DNA from: Heterobasidion occidentale
Lineage: Eukaryota > Basidiomycota > Agaricomycetes > Russulales > Bondarzewiaceae
DNA: 64,000 nucleotides
Direction of reading: 5' to 3'
Assembly: GCA_039111635.1 (NCBI GenBank)
Contig: JBCAQO010000008.1
Location: 372,001-436,000 of the forward strand
Positions within the stretch are counted from its first letter, which is position 1. Every line of letters starts with the position of its first letter. A program made the translations under genes and the position numbers. Positions 43,872-55,460 of this stretch are shown here, in pieces. The notes beneath the pieces are model-generated. The model saw only the letters and a list, made by a program, of their open reading frames with translations, had not been told where the DNA came from and did not search any database.

Positions 43872-46653
43872 CTACGCTGTGGATGCTGCCGCATCATGCT
43901 CCATCTGCTTGTAGCGCTGTAGAATGAAGCAATTAGATATGTTTGTACGAGAGGAATATAACAATACCTTCTTCTCATCCTTGTTGAGCGCAGCCCAATG
44001 CTCCGTGAACTCCTGTCTCCCTGCATTGGGGTACAGTGTCTTCCACTCTCGGGCACATATATTCCTATAGTTAAGTTATCAGCGAGCATGAAAGGAAGGT
44101 TCTCAATCACACATACTTGGCGGTGTTCTTCTTGCCTGGGTTCCACTTGCGCACCTTCTTCCCATTCCCCTTCACGCTCGACAGAGATTGCTTGCCGTCC
44201 GTTGGCGGAGATGGTTCGAGTGGTTCAGATGCAGCGGATGTTGAAGGGATCTGGCTAGTGGAGGAACTAGAGGATCCCTATTTATTCTAGAAGTCATGCC
44301 GTCATCTGGGTGCACAGAATATCAGTAAAGAACAGTAAGTGCAAGCATAGAAATATACCATTTGAGCAGATCTCCTGCTCCGAGAGGGGAGTGGGGGGTG
44401 CATCTACATCATCCACAGACATTGCGGTTGTCGTATCTGGAGTTGTGGTGGGATCGGAGACTTGCTCGGTCGATGCAATTGTCAAGGAGGGAAGCAGATT
44501 CTGGAGGGCGATTGCAGTTGTTGTCTTGACGAGCGCCTCATGCGGTGTTGGGTCGGCCGTCAATGCTGGAGAAAGCGGCCGCATTGGCAACTCCAGACCA
44601 TGACCGAGGCCGGCACTGCAAAGAAATTTGTCAATACAATACAAAGGGGCTGCTCAATAGAGCAAAATTCACTCACAAGGGATCGGTAAATATCTAAGAA
44701 AGTATATTAGCAGTGTGTCTTTTTTGAATATGAACGCACTCACAATCGGAGGTGCCGCGAGAGCTGGCGCAGTTGCGAGCGCTGGTGTGGTTGCGAGAGC
44801 TGGCGTGGTTGCAAGAGCTGGCGTAGTCGCGAGAGCAGATGCAGTTGTGAGCGCTGGCACGGTTGCGAGCACGAGAGCGGGCGTGGGCGCAAGAGCGGAC
44901 GCGGTTGCAAGCACTGGCGTGGTTGCGAGCGCGAGAGCGGGCGTGGGCGCGAGAGTGGGCGTGAGCGTGAGAGTGGGCGCAAGCGCGAGAGTGGGCGTGG
45001 GCACGAGAACAGGCATGGTTGCGAGAACGGGTGTGGGTGCGAGAACGGGTGCGGTTGCAAGAGCGGGTGCGGGCGCGGTTGCAAGAGCTGGCGAGGGGGC
45101 ACCGACGGCAGAGCATGGGACAGGAGGATAATCGCACATCTCAGCAAGTGCCGTGTCGTCGAGTAGTTGATCCTCAGTTGGTACAAGCCTAGACTGCTTT
45201 GCTGGGTGGTTGCTGCTGCCGTTCACATTTTTCTTACGCTTGCGTGTGATGTGCAGATCAGCGACTGTGAGCCCAGCACATATGTCTTCGTCCTCCGGCT
45301 TGATCATGCCCAGCTTGGCATGCAGTAGTTCCCTTCGACCAGCTTCTCCGAGCCAAGATGAGTAGTTCTGTGTGCCAATGTACAAGGACTTCCATCCATC
45401 TTCGCATAACTTGAGCAACGGAAAGCGTGACTCCATGGCAGCCCGAAAAGAGAGGCTGAGGTCGTTGGGAAGATTGTGCCACTTAAGCGGAGCAACACTG
45501 TTGTCGAGCCAGCCTTGCCAGATAGTCCGAGTGTAACCACGCATCCTGGTTCCTTCATGCCCAGTGATTGCCTCACCTTCGTCATCGACAATGAAAAGAA
45601 GACTGACATTGATCCCTTGTGCTGCGCGAGAACCGCCCTTCTTGCCAGGTACCGCGTCCGGATCTGCAACGATGCGTCTCTTCTCTAGGGCTTCCATCCA
45701 TGTCCGCTTCTTCCAGTATAATTCAGGTTCGTTCGGTTTCACATGTTGGCGACTGTCTTGGTCCATGTTGTCTTCGTCAGCATTGTCTTCATCTTCATCG
45801 CTACTGTCATCAAGGTTGATCGTGTTTGGTGCAGGGGTATTTCGGCGCGACAAGGGATGCAGCTGGTTGGACTTGATGAATGGCGTCGCACAAGAAGGTG
45901 GTCGTGAGGATGGGACAGGTGCAGAAGAGCCGAGAGTGGAAGAGTCGAGCCGGTTCGGCTCAGAAACGGTAGGATAAAGCCTTGAAAAAAGGAGCCTGCA
46001 GACCCGATGCACAGTCAAGTTCCATTGGAAGATAAAAAATGGCTCACTGCATGCCCTCCATCTGGTGTTTGAGCCGTACATTCTCTAATTGAAGCGATGT
46101 GTAGGCATGGTTGCCACAGTGCACAAGCGCCTGCACGCTGGCGGAGGCGATGGCTTGTCCCAGCGGTACATAAGTACTATATGATATCTAAAGATGTATG
46201 TCAGTGGTGAAAAGTGGAAATACTCATCTAGCTTCGTACATCCTGCAGGGGCTGCATACGACGCCAGTCAAACTCGTTTGACGGCATGTTGGATGTTGGA
46301 CTGGAGCTGTATCCGGAATTCTGCAGATTCAGAATGGCTGGTTGAAAAAGCATGGGCATCTCTGCTTGGTTGACGAGTTTCGAGCCGCTTGCAAAGGGGA
46401 GAGAAGGAAATGAGGTCGACATCACGGACATTGGGGAATCCTGCGACGTCGGGGAGCCGCCCCTCCCAAGGCTGGAGGCACGAGATTGGAGAGCTGAAGA
46501 TTGGCCATATGAGTGAGCTGAAATGGTTATAGAATTATCAGCGCCGTTTGGATCGTACATGTCGTCTGCACATCCGGAAGTTGATGTCAAAGGAGATGGC
46601 TTGTCAGAGCTCGCTGGGTGCGCCACGCACAAGTCAGTCACATCATGTGACAT
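43872..46653 (-). CDS. Multi-exon HMG-box-like protein with an Ala/Thr/Pro repeat tract, in a transposon context
   Basis: The start is the minus-strand ATG at 46653 (MSHDVTDLCVAHPASSDKPS). Exon 1 is Ser-rich. A short intron near 46200 leads to ISYSTYVPLGQAIASASVQA and LQLENVRLKHQMEGM, then an intron with a GTGAGC donor near 46050. The next exon has a DDSSDEDEDNADEDNMDQ acidic stretch, a conserved-looking GWLDNSVAPLKWHNLPNDLS region, a basic KRKKN stretch, and about 115 residues of ALATxPALA-type repeats. Late exons end with KVRKWNPGKKNTAKNICARE and EFTEHWAALNKDEKKRYKQM, which looks like an HMG-box-type DNA-binding fold; stop at 43872. No lesion is seen, though the exon border near 44285 is not resolved. 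Function is unknown; it may help a nearby transposase or be cargo. Confidence 0.55.
44755..45110 (-). repeat. Coding minisatellite, Ala/Thr/Pro repeats
   Basis: A degenerate 18-24-bp unit (plus strand ggcg(t/c)ggttgcgag(a/c)gc) is repeated about 15 times within an exon of the HMG-like gene. It stays in frame as (P/S)ALATxPALA or (P/T)xLAPTPxLA, so length changes are multiples of three. The sense protein would have a long flexible linker here. Confidence 0.8.
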
Positions 46654-46814
46654 GGTTGAAATCGAGATCTGACCAAATTTGGTTGGGTTGTTCTCACTGG
46701 ATTGTTTTATCTCATTTGTTGTTGAATTGTAGATCAACAGAGTAAGCTGCATGAAAGCAGAGATAATCAATCATGGAAAATCAGAAATTTAAAGCAACAT
46801 ATTGGCAGACACAG

Positions 46815-46989
46815 TAGATTGGCAGAGGCAGTGAATTGGCAGAGATGGTCAGAATATAGAGGTGGCAAGAGTGCAGAGGCGGTGGGCATGCAGAGGTGGT
46901 GGGTGTGCAGAGTCAGAAAGTGTGCAGAGGCGGTGGGCGTACAGAGTTGGCAGGTGTGCAGAGATGGCAGGCATGCAGAGGCGGTGAGC
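46815..46989 (+). repeat. Purine-rich minisatellite, left part
   Basis: Units of roughly 20 bp, gcagagg(c/t)ggtgggc(a/g)t, are repeated about eight times. The array continues at 49701 after the inserted transposon, which shows that it was one array before the insertion. Confidence 0.75.
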
Positions 46990-47239
46990 CCCAGTCAAAA
47001 GTCGGTCGAGGGAGATAGAGGCGGATCTTTTTGAATGGATTTCCCTCTTTCTCCCTCTTAAAATTTAGACTTTTTCAGAGGCAAATTGAGGCAGATCCAG
47101 TGAAATACATTGCTGTAGATTCCCCTCGATTCACATATAGGCTATTTGAAACTCAAATATATTCTCAATAATCCAAAAACACCGATATTTTTAAATCCAT
47201 TCATATCCATTCAGATTGATTTATATACATTTATTTGTG

Positions 47240-48679
47240 GCTAATACACGTAACTATTCCCATCCCCTCTGCCCCAAAAGAAGTGAAATCTTCACCCGCT
47301 TACTAGTTGGAGATATAATGACTGGGATTGTCATACTCTGACAGTGCAGAGAGCAACTGAAAATGGCATGGTGCAAAATGTGGGTGGTGAGCAGACCCTG
47401 TATGGGGAAGGAGGTGTAGGTGGGCAAAAGGTAATCAGATGCAGGGAGAAGCGGGGGGCATGCAGAGATGATAAGGCGATAAGAGGTGTGGAGGCAGTGG
47501 TGGGAGGTGCGGGAGCATGTAGGTGACAAGGCAGTGGGAGGGGCAATACAGATGATGTTGCAATGTGGGAGAGTAGTCGGCAGGCGAAGGGGGGTAGAGT
47601 GATGTTGTGAAAAACTGGCACGGACGGTCAATTACGCACCTAGGATGGTACCGGCGGTCATAAAGTCGGGAGCGGCGGTGGCGGCGATGCCACGGGGGCA
47701 GTCAGCACCACCCCTGACACCGTGGAGTTGTCGTCCATGTTTGCGGCATCGGCGGCACTGGTGCTTGCAGCTCCTCAAGCATTGTGTTGCGCTCTCTCTG
47801 TCCATGTGGGCATATGTGCACATCGGTGTCAGCAAGGAAGCAAGGCAAGGAGAGTAGAGGTGGAGATGGACGCACATTGGCAGCTGATTTCCGGTGGAGA
47901 CTGTGATCTGGTGCTCATCTGGGGACGGGGTGCGGGTGCTATCGCTCTTGCCCTCCATTGGCTGTATTCAATCCCTGTCGTGGACACAGCAGAGGGACTG
48001 ACCTGCAAAAGGCAGAGCCTGCACAAATGTGTGGGTGTGTCAGCGCGAGATTGTTAGAGCCAGAGAGCAGTGAGGGCGTCAGACCGCACCTGCACGAAAG
48101 AGAAGGGCGAGCAGCGCGTCCTAGTGTGACTTTGCACATCTACGTACACACGCACCTTGCCAGTGGTTGCACGCATGCTCCACCCGCTGCTGATGCCCAG
48201 CCTCCGACACACACGCAGTGTGTCTGTCCCGAGCGTGAGGGAAAGCCTCTGTGTTGAGCCGAAGAAGTATGATGTCAGTATTGATGACAAAAAGACAGAG
48301 CTGATTGATCTGATACCCTGAATGATCTTGGGAGGTGTCCAATGAAATTCCACTTTCTTAGCCCTCTCGATTGGCGTGGACGTCTTGAAGTAAGAGAATT
48401 CAGTGTCTTTGAGGAGATGGATGTAATTGTTGCTGCGTGTGCGGGCACTGTTACAAGTTGAGGCAAAACCGGAGTGAAGTGACGTGGCACAGTGGCAGCC
48501 AAATATGGTCAAACAAAGCCAATTTACCAGCCACTTCCAGCAGTCCGCCAGCTCACTACATCCAACAATGACAAGACAGCTTCAGGCGCCGGACTCTCCA
48601 TTGCATCGCAATGCGGACAACCTCTCCGCATTGTACTCACGTGCACTATCACAACCATTTCCTCACTGACTTGTGCTAG
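47240..48679. other. Interior of the 2.7-kb transposon, no gene assigned
   Basis: Short frames on both strands (for instance minus 48054-48512 with TSTPIERAKKVEFHWTPPKI) look partly coding and could be exons of a captured host gene, but I cannot name one. Confidence 0.3.
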
Positions 48680-49560
48680 AGTGTGGCCCACGCTCCGACA
48701 CTAATTGCGCCTCCACCTCCAGACCGCCCTTGCATACAGTTGCCCGCACTACACACGCGCACGCGCACATGCACGCAGCCCACCGCCAACCCCTGCTGTC
48801 CCCCGCATCGCACGCGCGCACGCATGCACGCCGCCGCCGCCATCTCTGCCTCCGCCTCTGCCTCCAGACCGCCCACCACCCTTGCATCCAGTCAACCGCA
48901 CCGCGCACGCGCACACAGCCCACCACACATCTCTGCTATTGCCCGCACCTCCCACCCTTCCTGTAGCTTACGCCGCCCGCACACTCGCCGCTTCTGCTGT
49001 CCGCACCACGCACATGCACGATGCTGCCCCTCCTTCGCTTCTGCCTCCGCCTCCAGACCATCCACCACCCTTGTGTCCGGTTGCCCGCATCGCCCACGCA
49101 CTCGCCGCCTCTGCTGCCCGTACAAATGCAAGCCTCCTGTCTCCTGACCACCCACCGCCCACCGCCCATGCCTGCTGCTGCTGCTGGCACCGCACACACC
49201 TCTCCGCCTACCGCCTCTGCCTCCGGACTGTGTTCGCCCACGCTTCCTGCTGCTTGCATCGCGCACGCGCACGCTGCCGACTGCGCCTCCGCCTCCAGCC
49301 CACCTACCTCCCACGTGTTTTGCTGCTCGCACCACCCATGTGCACTCGGCCCTTCTTGTGTATTTATTTGTACTTTATGTTACTATACCCATGCTTAAAT
49401 TTCATAAATATATTCAAAAATCTCATTTTCATTCAAAAGAGCGACTTGGACAGAAAGATTTGAAACAGGCAATCTGGACGTGTCATGACAAATTTCAACA
49501 AAGTATTGTGTTTCACGACTTTTGCATTTCCAGTGTTTGCGAAAGACAGCTGAGTACATA
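48680..49560 (+). repeat. C-rich minisatellite block 1 plus its 3' unique tail
   Basis: Mixed steps of cgcacgcgcac, ccgcctctgcctccagaccg and cccaccgcc fill 48690-49330. They are followed by a unique tail (tgttactatacccatgctt, ..gcgacttggacag.., tttgcgaaa) that recurs after block 3 at 63527-63700. Long apparent proteins on both strands here are composition artefacts. Confidence 0.8.
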
Positions 49561-49700
49561 TATAATCTCATGTTTGTCGCAGTGTTTCCAGTATTAGTAA
49601 TCTATTTTAATATCTGTGAATTGATCTGCCTGTGTATGCCTACTTCTGCCTATTTCTGCCTATATCTGCCTCGATCTGCCTCGACTGACTTTTGACTGGG

Positions 49701-49830
49701 CGGTGAGCATGCAGAGGTGGTGGGCGTACAGAGTTGGCAGGTGTGCAGAGGCGGTGGGCATGCAAAGGCGGTGGGCGTGCAGAGTTGGTGGGTGTGCAGA
49801 GGTGGCGGGCATGTAGAGGCAGTGCACCGA
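49701..49830 (+). repeat. Purine-rich minisatellite, right part
   Basis: This continues the gcagagg(c/t)ggtgggc units of 46815-46989 beyond the transposon. Its first eight bases are the target duplication CGGTGAGC. Confidence 0.75.
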
Positions 49831-50065
49831 CACACTTTGTCTTGATGACAAGCCTGATTACTTGTACTTGCACAAGCTGTTTTGTGAGCTGGCGTCTTCC
49901 TCAACTACACCAACACACTTCATCTTGATGACAAGCCTGATTACTCGTACTTGCGCAAGCTGTTTCATGAGCTGGTGTCTTCCTCAACTATACTGACATA
50001 CTTTGTCTCGATGACAAGCCTAATTACTCATACTTGCACAAGCTGTTTTATAGCCTATTTATGTA
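49829..50065 (+). repeat. Tandem repeat of about 82 bp, nearly three copies
   Basis: The unit runs ca(c/a)cgacacactttgtctt, gatgacaagcctgattactt, gtacttgcacaagctgtttt, g(t)gagctggcgtcttcctca. Copies begin near 49829, 49910 and 49992. It lies between the minisatellite and the Tnp2 gene and may belong to the end of that transposon. Confidence 0.75.
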
Positions 50066-50139
50066 TTACAGATGCTCTTTCTTTTCATGTTTTGAGACAA
50101 GCTATGGGGTCTCATATTCTATAGCACTTCTGGAGTTGC

Positions 50140-53100
50140 TCAATAAGAAAATTTAATAAGAGCATAGTGATTCAACATTGCTAGGCAAAAAACATCATTC
50201 CACCCTACATTTTCTTCAGCACCACCTAAATGTGCTATATCTAATCCCATCTTCTCAACCACAAAGAATCTGCCCTGCCTAGGAATCATTGCAACCACAG
50301 ATTGAATATCTTTGATATCAATCACATGTAGCCCAGCCTCCCCTGTATATGTGCATGATATATTAGTGTGAAACGAGTTTTGGAGTCTTATAGGATCAGG
50401 AGAATCATATATTGATACCAAGGCAAGAGTTTTGGCCACTTGATTGACTCTCAGAATGAAGTAATATTGGACTTCAGTCAAATGTACTCCGTCTAGCATA
50501 GAAATCTAATCATATGTTAGAAAGATGCAAGGCCAAAAATAAGTGTACTCACCTTGACATTTCTTGATATTCTAAGCTTGTTTAGAGGCTTCATCTTCTC
50601 CTTCCAGAGTGTTCGAGCTATTTGCCCATTTGGAAGACGCAATCAAGCCCAACGTGTAATTGAGGGTTTCCAATTCTGAACTTGTTCAGCATTCTTTGCA
50701 CCTATATCAACCAGAAATGATCGCATTGCTATAGCTGCCCTAGGAGAAACTGACCATGCCGCATTATCTGTTGCTGGCAATAGCACATAACTGTCGCCTT
50801 CGTCCTGTGAGTGTCGAGGGAGTAAGGGCTTTTCTCTTGTATCTAGCTCAGGAAGCATAGCAATAAGAGCATTAACTTGAGCTGCACGAAGCTCTCGTTG
50901 AGAGAGGTTGGTATAAGGTTTAGATGGCTGACGGATTTGGGAAGTAAGATCACCAATAGTGCGCTCCATTGGCCACTGTGTTGAGTATCCAGGAGGGCCT
51001 GCCCGCACAACCTCACGAGCAAGATGTCCTACTTGATGAATAGCATGATGAACAAAGTGAAGACGATCTGTCCTACGTTGACAGTACAAAGTCTCAAACT
51101 CTGTGGAAAACTCAAGAAGCAGAACATAAGCAATTTGCAAATCTGCCCTAGTGATTGAATATTGATGAAGAATGCGAATGCCTCGAACAAGCTTGCAAAA
51201 GTTCCTGTAATACTTGTCAGGAAGAATGCCCTCTAGAAGTGCTGGTCCCATTCCAAAGATCCAGGTCAAGAATTCCCAAGCTTTATACCCACTAGATATC
51301 TTTTCTGCTGGATTGCGAGGTGGGCGATCAAATGATCCAGGGAGATATGGTAAAGCATTTTCTATATCCTTGCCATGAGCTTCCCAAGTTTCAGGAACCT
51401 AGAACAGCCCAATCCCAGGTAGTGACACTGTCACTTGTGCCACATGTTAATGTTCCACGCCAGAGATTCACAAAAAGATCAGGAAGATTGAGTGACACAA
51501 GATGCATAAGGTCGGTAGGAAAGCAGGAAGGAATGGAAAGGATATTGTCTGAGGGTAAGCCACTGAAAATTGATGGGCCTGATAAACCTGTTTCAAGACA
51601 CCGCTTTTTGAATTGTGTCTGATTTTGTGATGCGATGACAAGAGAAAGATTAGAAAGGTATCTAAAATATAATGAAAGTAGGTCAGGATCACTGCTATAT
51701 AAATTAGACACTTGTGCATACCGCTGGTGAATATCTGCAGCTGAAGCATTAAATGATTGAGGGTCAACATCAGCATGATCACAGCCCTGGACAGCATAGT
51801 TATTGGGTTTCTGCAGCGCTGGATAGTAATAAGATTGATTTGGCTTGTGGCGCCCTTTCAAACCACAGTAAAGGCGACATCCTGATCCACCACCATGGCC
51901 AACCTGCCCATCGAGCTGAGACATTCCAGGAGTATCGGCCATTGCAAAGATGAGAAATAGATTAGAGATATGTGTGTGGTCTCGAGCAGCATCCCAGATT
52001 TTCAGGCCTTCAGTTGTAACTGCTGCAACATGATACAATCCAGGATAGATGAAAGAGTCAAGGATTTTAGGCTTGTTAGGACCAGGAATGAACCTACCAG
52101 GCAGTACAAACTTCTTCTTCTATCGCTGTCCCGGTGCATGATCTAAAACAATCCAGATGTAGAGCCAACAGTCGGAGGCCTTTAGTGTATATAGCTGAGC
52201 TCCATCAATAGAGAACATGAGACACATATCATCTGGTTTGATTCTTCCATCTGCAACTGCAGTGATATAGTCACTTCCTCGAAAAACATCGTCATAGATA
52301 TCCATATCAACTGCCCCCTTCTGGTGGACCTCAGCAAGAATTGATTCTGTTGCTTGTTTTCTATAACACATTTGTTCGGACCCTTCAACCGAACGCCAAG
52401 CTGCCTGCAGCTGCGGGCCAACAGGTAATGTATGGAATAATTGACGAGCAACCTTCTGATTCCCTTTGCTATTGGCAAGTTTGAGCTGATCGTAGCGAGG
52501 TTCATGACATTCGGGACACACGTCCAGTTCCGAGAAAGGCCCAGTGTATGCGATGCATGAATTAGGACACATATTATGGATAATGGGGGAGATGCCACTC
52601 ATACGAGCAACACGATGTTTGATCTGGTCAAAGGATAAAATTTTCGATTCTGGATAGTGTCAAATGATCGCATCGTGAACCAGCTTGTACGTGTCATTTG
52701 AGGCATGAGTGATTGCTAAAAAAACATCTAGAGAGAGACGAAGATCGGGGTCGTCGATCACTAATGGAGACTCAGGCGGATTGCGCAAAGAGTCCACGGA
52801 CTCCGCATCCATGCCGCTTTCGTCCAGGGAGGCATTGCGCAAAGCATCAATGAACCGTTGCGAGAGCGCAATTGAGTCGATACGAGAGAGCGCCGTCTCT
52901 GCGTCTGGCTGAACACGGTCATTGGGGGGGAGCAGTGACTCGGCGCGGGGTGCTTCATCGAGCTCTTCCCCTAGATTGAGAGATGGACTCTCATCGCAGG
53001 GCAGGATGGGTGGTACCGCAGCTTGTGCACAGTCTGCAAGACTTCCAGGATCCGGAGGATCATCAGCATCAGATGGCACAACATGATCGCTTCGAGAGTC

Positions 53101-53570
53101 TGGGGATGGTGGGCTGGTGTTCTCAATAACGTGCTCTTCAGCTTGTTCAAGCTCTAGGGCAGCTGTAGGATTGGGTAGGAGTGCAAAAGGATCGACATTA
53201 TTACTGTTAATAACAAGAGAATCCTAAATATATTGAGCAAGAGTTAGCTTGCGACAAAGCAACACACATCTGCAAGATACTCACCAAACTATCTATTTCT
53301 TCTTCTGATACATCCCCTCTATGTTTCTTTGAAGGACCACCAGTATTCTGCGCAACCACTGTATCCGCCCTGCCGCGTTTCCGTAGACCAAACGCTTCCA
53401 ATCCGGACGGCAGAGATGTTGGGACACTGCTAGGTCCTGCGGAGGAATAGGAAGGCGGCAGCGGCTGCTGCTTCTGATTCCATGGCTTGTGGTTATACAG
53501 GGTTGCATGAGAAACCCACCGCCCTCGTTGGCAGTACTTGATGCACTCGCACCAGTGCTCGATCCTGTCG
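50140..53570 (-). pseudogene. Tnp2-type (CACTA-like) transposase, inactivated
   Basis: From the minus strand: an N-terminal exon with HWCECIKYC and WVSHATLYNHKPW, then a 3'-borders-resolved intron near 53215-53280, an acidic region, a conserved block (DQIKHRVARMSGISPIIHNM, CPNSCIAYTGPFSELDVCPE), YTLKASDCWLYIWIVLDHAP, MADTPGMSQLDGQVGHGGGS with CRLYCGLKGRHK, LMHLVSLNLPDLFVNLWRGT, FGMGPALLEGILPDKYYRNF and STQWPMERTIGDL. These match, from memory, Tnp2 transposases of basidiomycete CACTA-like elements. Lesions are in-frame stops at 52660 (TGA), 52120 (TAG) and 50643 (TGA) and a one-base frameshift with stop at 51391. The first exon is not resolved beyond about 53570. A GT..AG intron near 50510-50560 precedes the last exon (MLDGVHLTEVQYYFILRVN). 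Confidence 0.85.
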
Positions 53571-53929
53571 CCTATGGCGTCGAGTCCTTATCTTGGGTCT
53601 TGATACATGATCGTGTGGTGATCAACAAACTCACTGAGGATGGAATTGAGCTAGAGAACAAAGTAAGATATGAGAGTGCTCACCTCGGTTATGATTTTGC
53701 AGAGAACTGTGGATGGATCAGACACAAGCAGAGTGGAAGAAGCAGTCAGTGGCGGCACAACACACCAGGCGTGCTGACATCACTCACCTTTGTTCCTTCA
53801 TCTAGATACACCTGGCACAGCTCCTAGATCCTCTCCCTCTCGTCTCCACTGAGCCATTCCTATAGGGAGAGTGAGATGGCTCACGAGTGCTTCAAAGTAA
53901 CAGAAAATGGTACGTGCTTTGACTCCTTC
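53571..53929. other. Spacer, possibly a gene fragment
   Basis: On the plus strand, LTEDGIELEN is followed by a GTAAG..TTTTGCAG intron-like segment (about 53661-53703) and RELWMDQTQAEWKKQS, which looks like decayed exons. I cannot assign it. Confidence 0.25.
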
Positions 53930-55177
53930 CCGCGTTGCTCCACCTCTTACCGCCTCCACATCCAACTGCCTCCTCTGCCCACTGCCTGCGCCGCCCACCG
54001 CCCACGCTGCCCACCGCCCGCACTGCCCACCGCCCACGCTGCCTATTGTCTGCATCTCCTGCCGCCTCTACCTCCGCATTGCAAACCTCCCACACCGACT
54101 TCCGCCTACTCCTGCTGTAGCATGTATCGCGTACACCCCGCTGCTTACCGCCTCTGCCTCCGCACAGTGTTCGCGCGCACATCCTGCTGTGCACACTGCG
54201 CACGCCCACACTGTCGCCTTCGCCTCTGCCTCCGCCTCCAGACCGCCCAGTGCCCAGTGCCCTTGCATCTAGTTGCTCGCATCGTGCTCGCACACGGACA
54301 GCATATGCACACGCACACACACACGCACACGCACATTCGCATGCGCACGCAGCCCAACGCCCGCTATTGCTATTGCCCGCACCGCTCACACCGCCGCCTC
54401 CGCCTCCACCTCCATACCGCCGACCGCCCATGCGTCCAGCGCCCACACCACACACGCACACGCACAGGTGGCACAGGCACACAGACATGCGCATGCACAC
54501 GCAGCGCGCCGCCCACTGTCGCCATCGCCCACACCGCCCACACCGCCGCCTCCGCCTCCATACCACTGACCGCCTTTGCGTCCAGTCGCCCGCACTGCAC
54601 ACGTGCACGCCCTCGCAGGCGCACGCATCCCGCATCCCATTCCTTCTGTCACCCGCACCGCACACACGCACGCCTCCGCTGCCGCCTCCAAGCCGCCCAC
54701 CACCCTTGCACCCAGTCGCCCACACTGCACACGCACTGCACACGCACATGCACACACACGCGCACGCACACGCAGCCCACTGCCCACTCTTTCTGTTGAC
54801 CATACCGCGCACACGCACGCCTCTGCCTCCGCCTCCATACCGCGTTCGCACACGCCTCCTGCCCCCCTCATCGCGCACTCGCACGCGCACGCAGCCCTCT
54901 GCCCTTGCTGTCGCCTGCACCGCACGTGCGCACGTCGTCGCCGCCGCCTCTAGACCGCCCTTGCATCCAGTCTCTCGCACCGCGCACGGAGCCCACAGCC
55001 CACTCCTTCTGTCGCCCGCGCCGTGCACACGCACGCCTCCATACATGCCTCCTGCCCCCCTCATCACGCACTCGCACGCAGCCCTCCGCCCTTGCTGTCG
55101 CCCGCACTGCACACGCGCACGTCGCCGCCGCTGACTCTGGACCGCCCTTGCGTCCAGTCGCTCGCACCGTGCACGCC
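53930..55177 (+). repeat. C-rich minisatellite block 2 (left of the Plavaka-type transposon)
   Basis: Same repeat family as 48680 and 62735. Recurrent pieces are cgcctctgcctcc, ccgcccttgc(a/g)tccagtcgc, gcgcacgcagccc and cccttgctgtcgcccgcac. Long stretches alternate purine and pyrimidine (cacacgcacacgcac near 54300-54350), which favours Z-DNA. Frames of 100-430 codons on both strands reflect composition only. Confidence 0.85.
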
Positions 55178-55460
55178 GCATCAGCACTTTGTTGTGTCTG
55201 CTGAGAGCCTGAACGACCTGGTGAGACTTGCCGCAGGCCTTCAGAGCTCTTCAGATCATCAGATAAGTGCCGATAGGGCTTCAGAGTTTTCATGGTCTTC
55301 AGGACAATGTGAAGATCGATTTCTGAATCATCAGAGGTCTCATATATGCCAGGGCTACCAGCCAGTGCGGCATTCAGAGGTTCCAACACCTCAAAGTTTC
55401 AGACTGATCGAACTTCAGGACTTCCGACAGTGCAGAGGTTCAGATCCGAAGTATGAGAGC

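Larger units (their letters stand above)
46990..49700. mobile_element. 2.7-kb DNA transposon with CCCAGTCAAAAGTC ends and an 8-bp target duplication
   Basis: The left end starts CCCAGTCAAAAGTCGGTCGA at 46990. The right end, read inverted from 49700, starts CCCAGTCAAAAGTCAGTCGA; the two stay similar for nearly 40 bases. CGGTGAGC stands directly before (46982-46989) and after (49701-49708), a perfect 8-bp target duplication. The interior has no transposase. It holds AT-rich sequence with decamers, a region of unassigned short frames (47240-48670) and the C-rich minisatellite block at 48680. An 8-bp duplication is known for hAT, P and KDZ-type elements; TIR letters alone do not decide. It is non-autonomous. 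Confidence 0.85.

Noticed and set aside
48680..49470. Long open frames on both strands (up to 252 codons)
   Set aside because: They run through C-rich minisatellite; all frames are open and differ between copies of the same repeat, so composition explains them.
53892..55187. A 431-codon minus-strand frame rich in Arg/Gly/Cys and a 294-codon plus frame
   Set aside because: Same minisatellite artefact; repeats are not in phase and no domain is visible.
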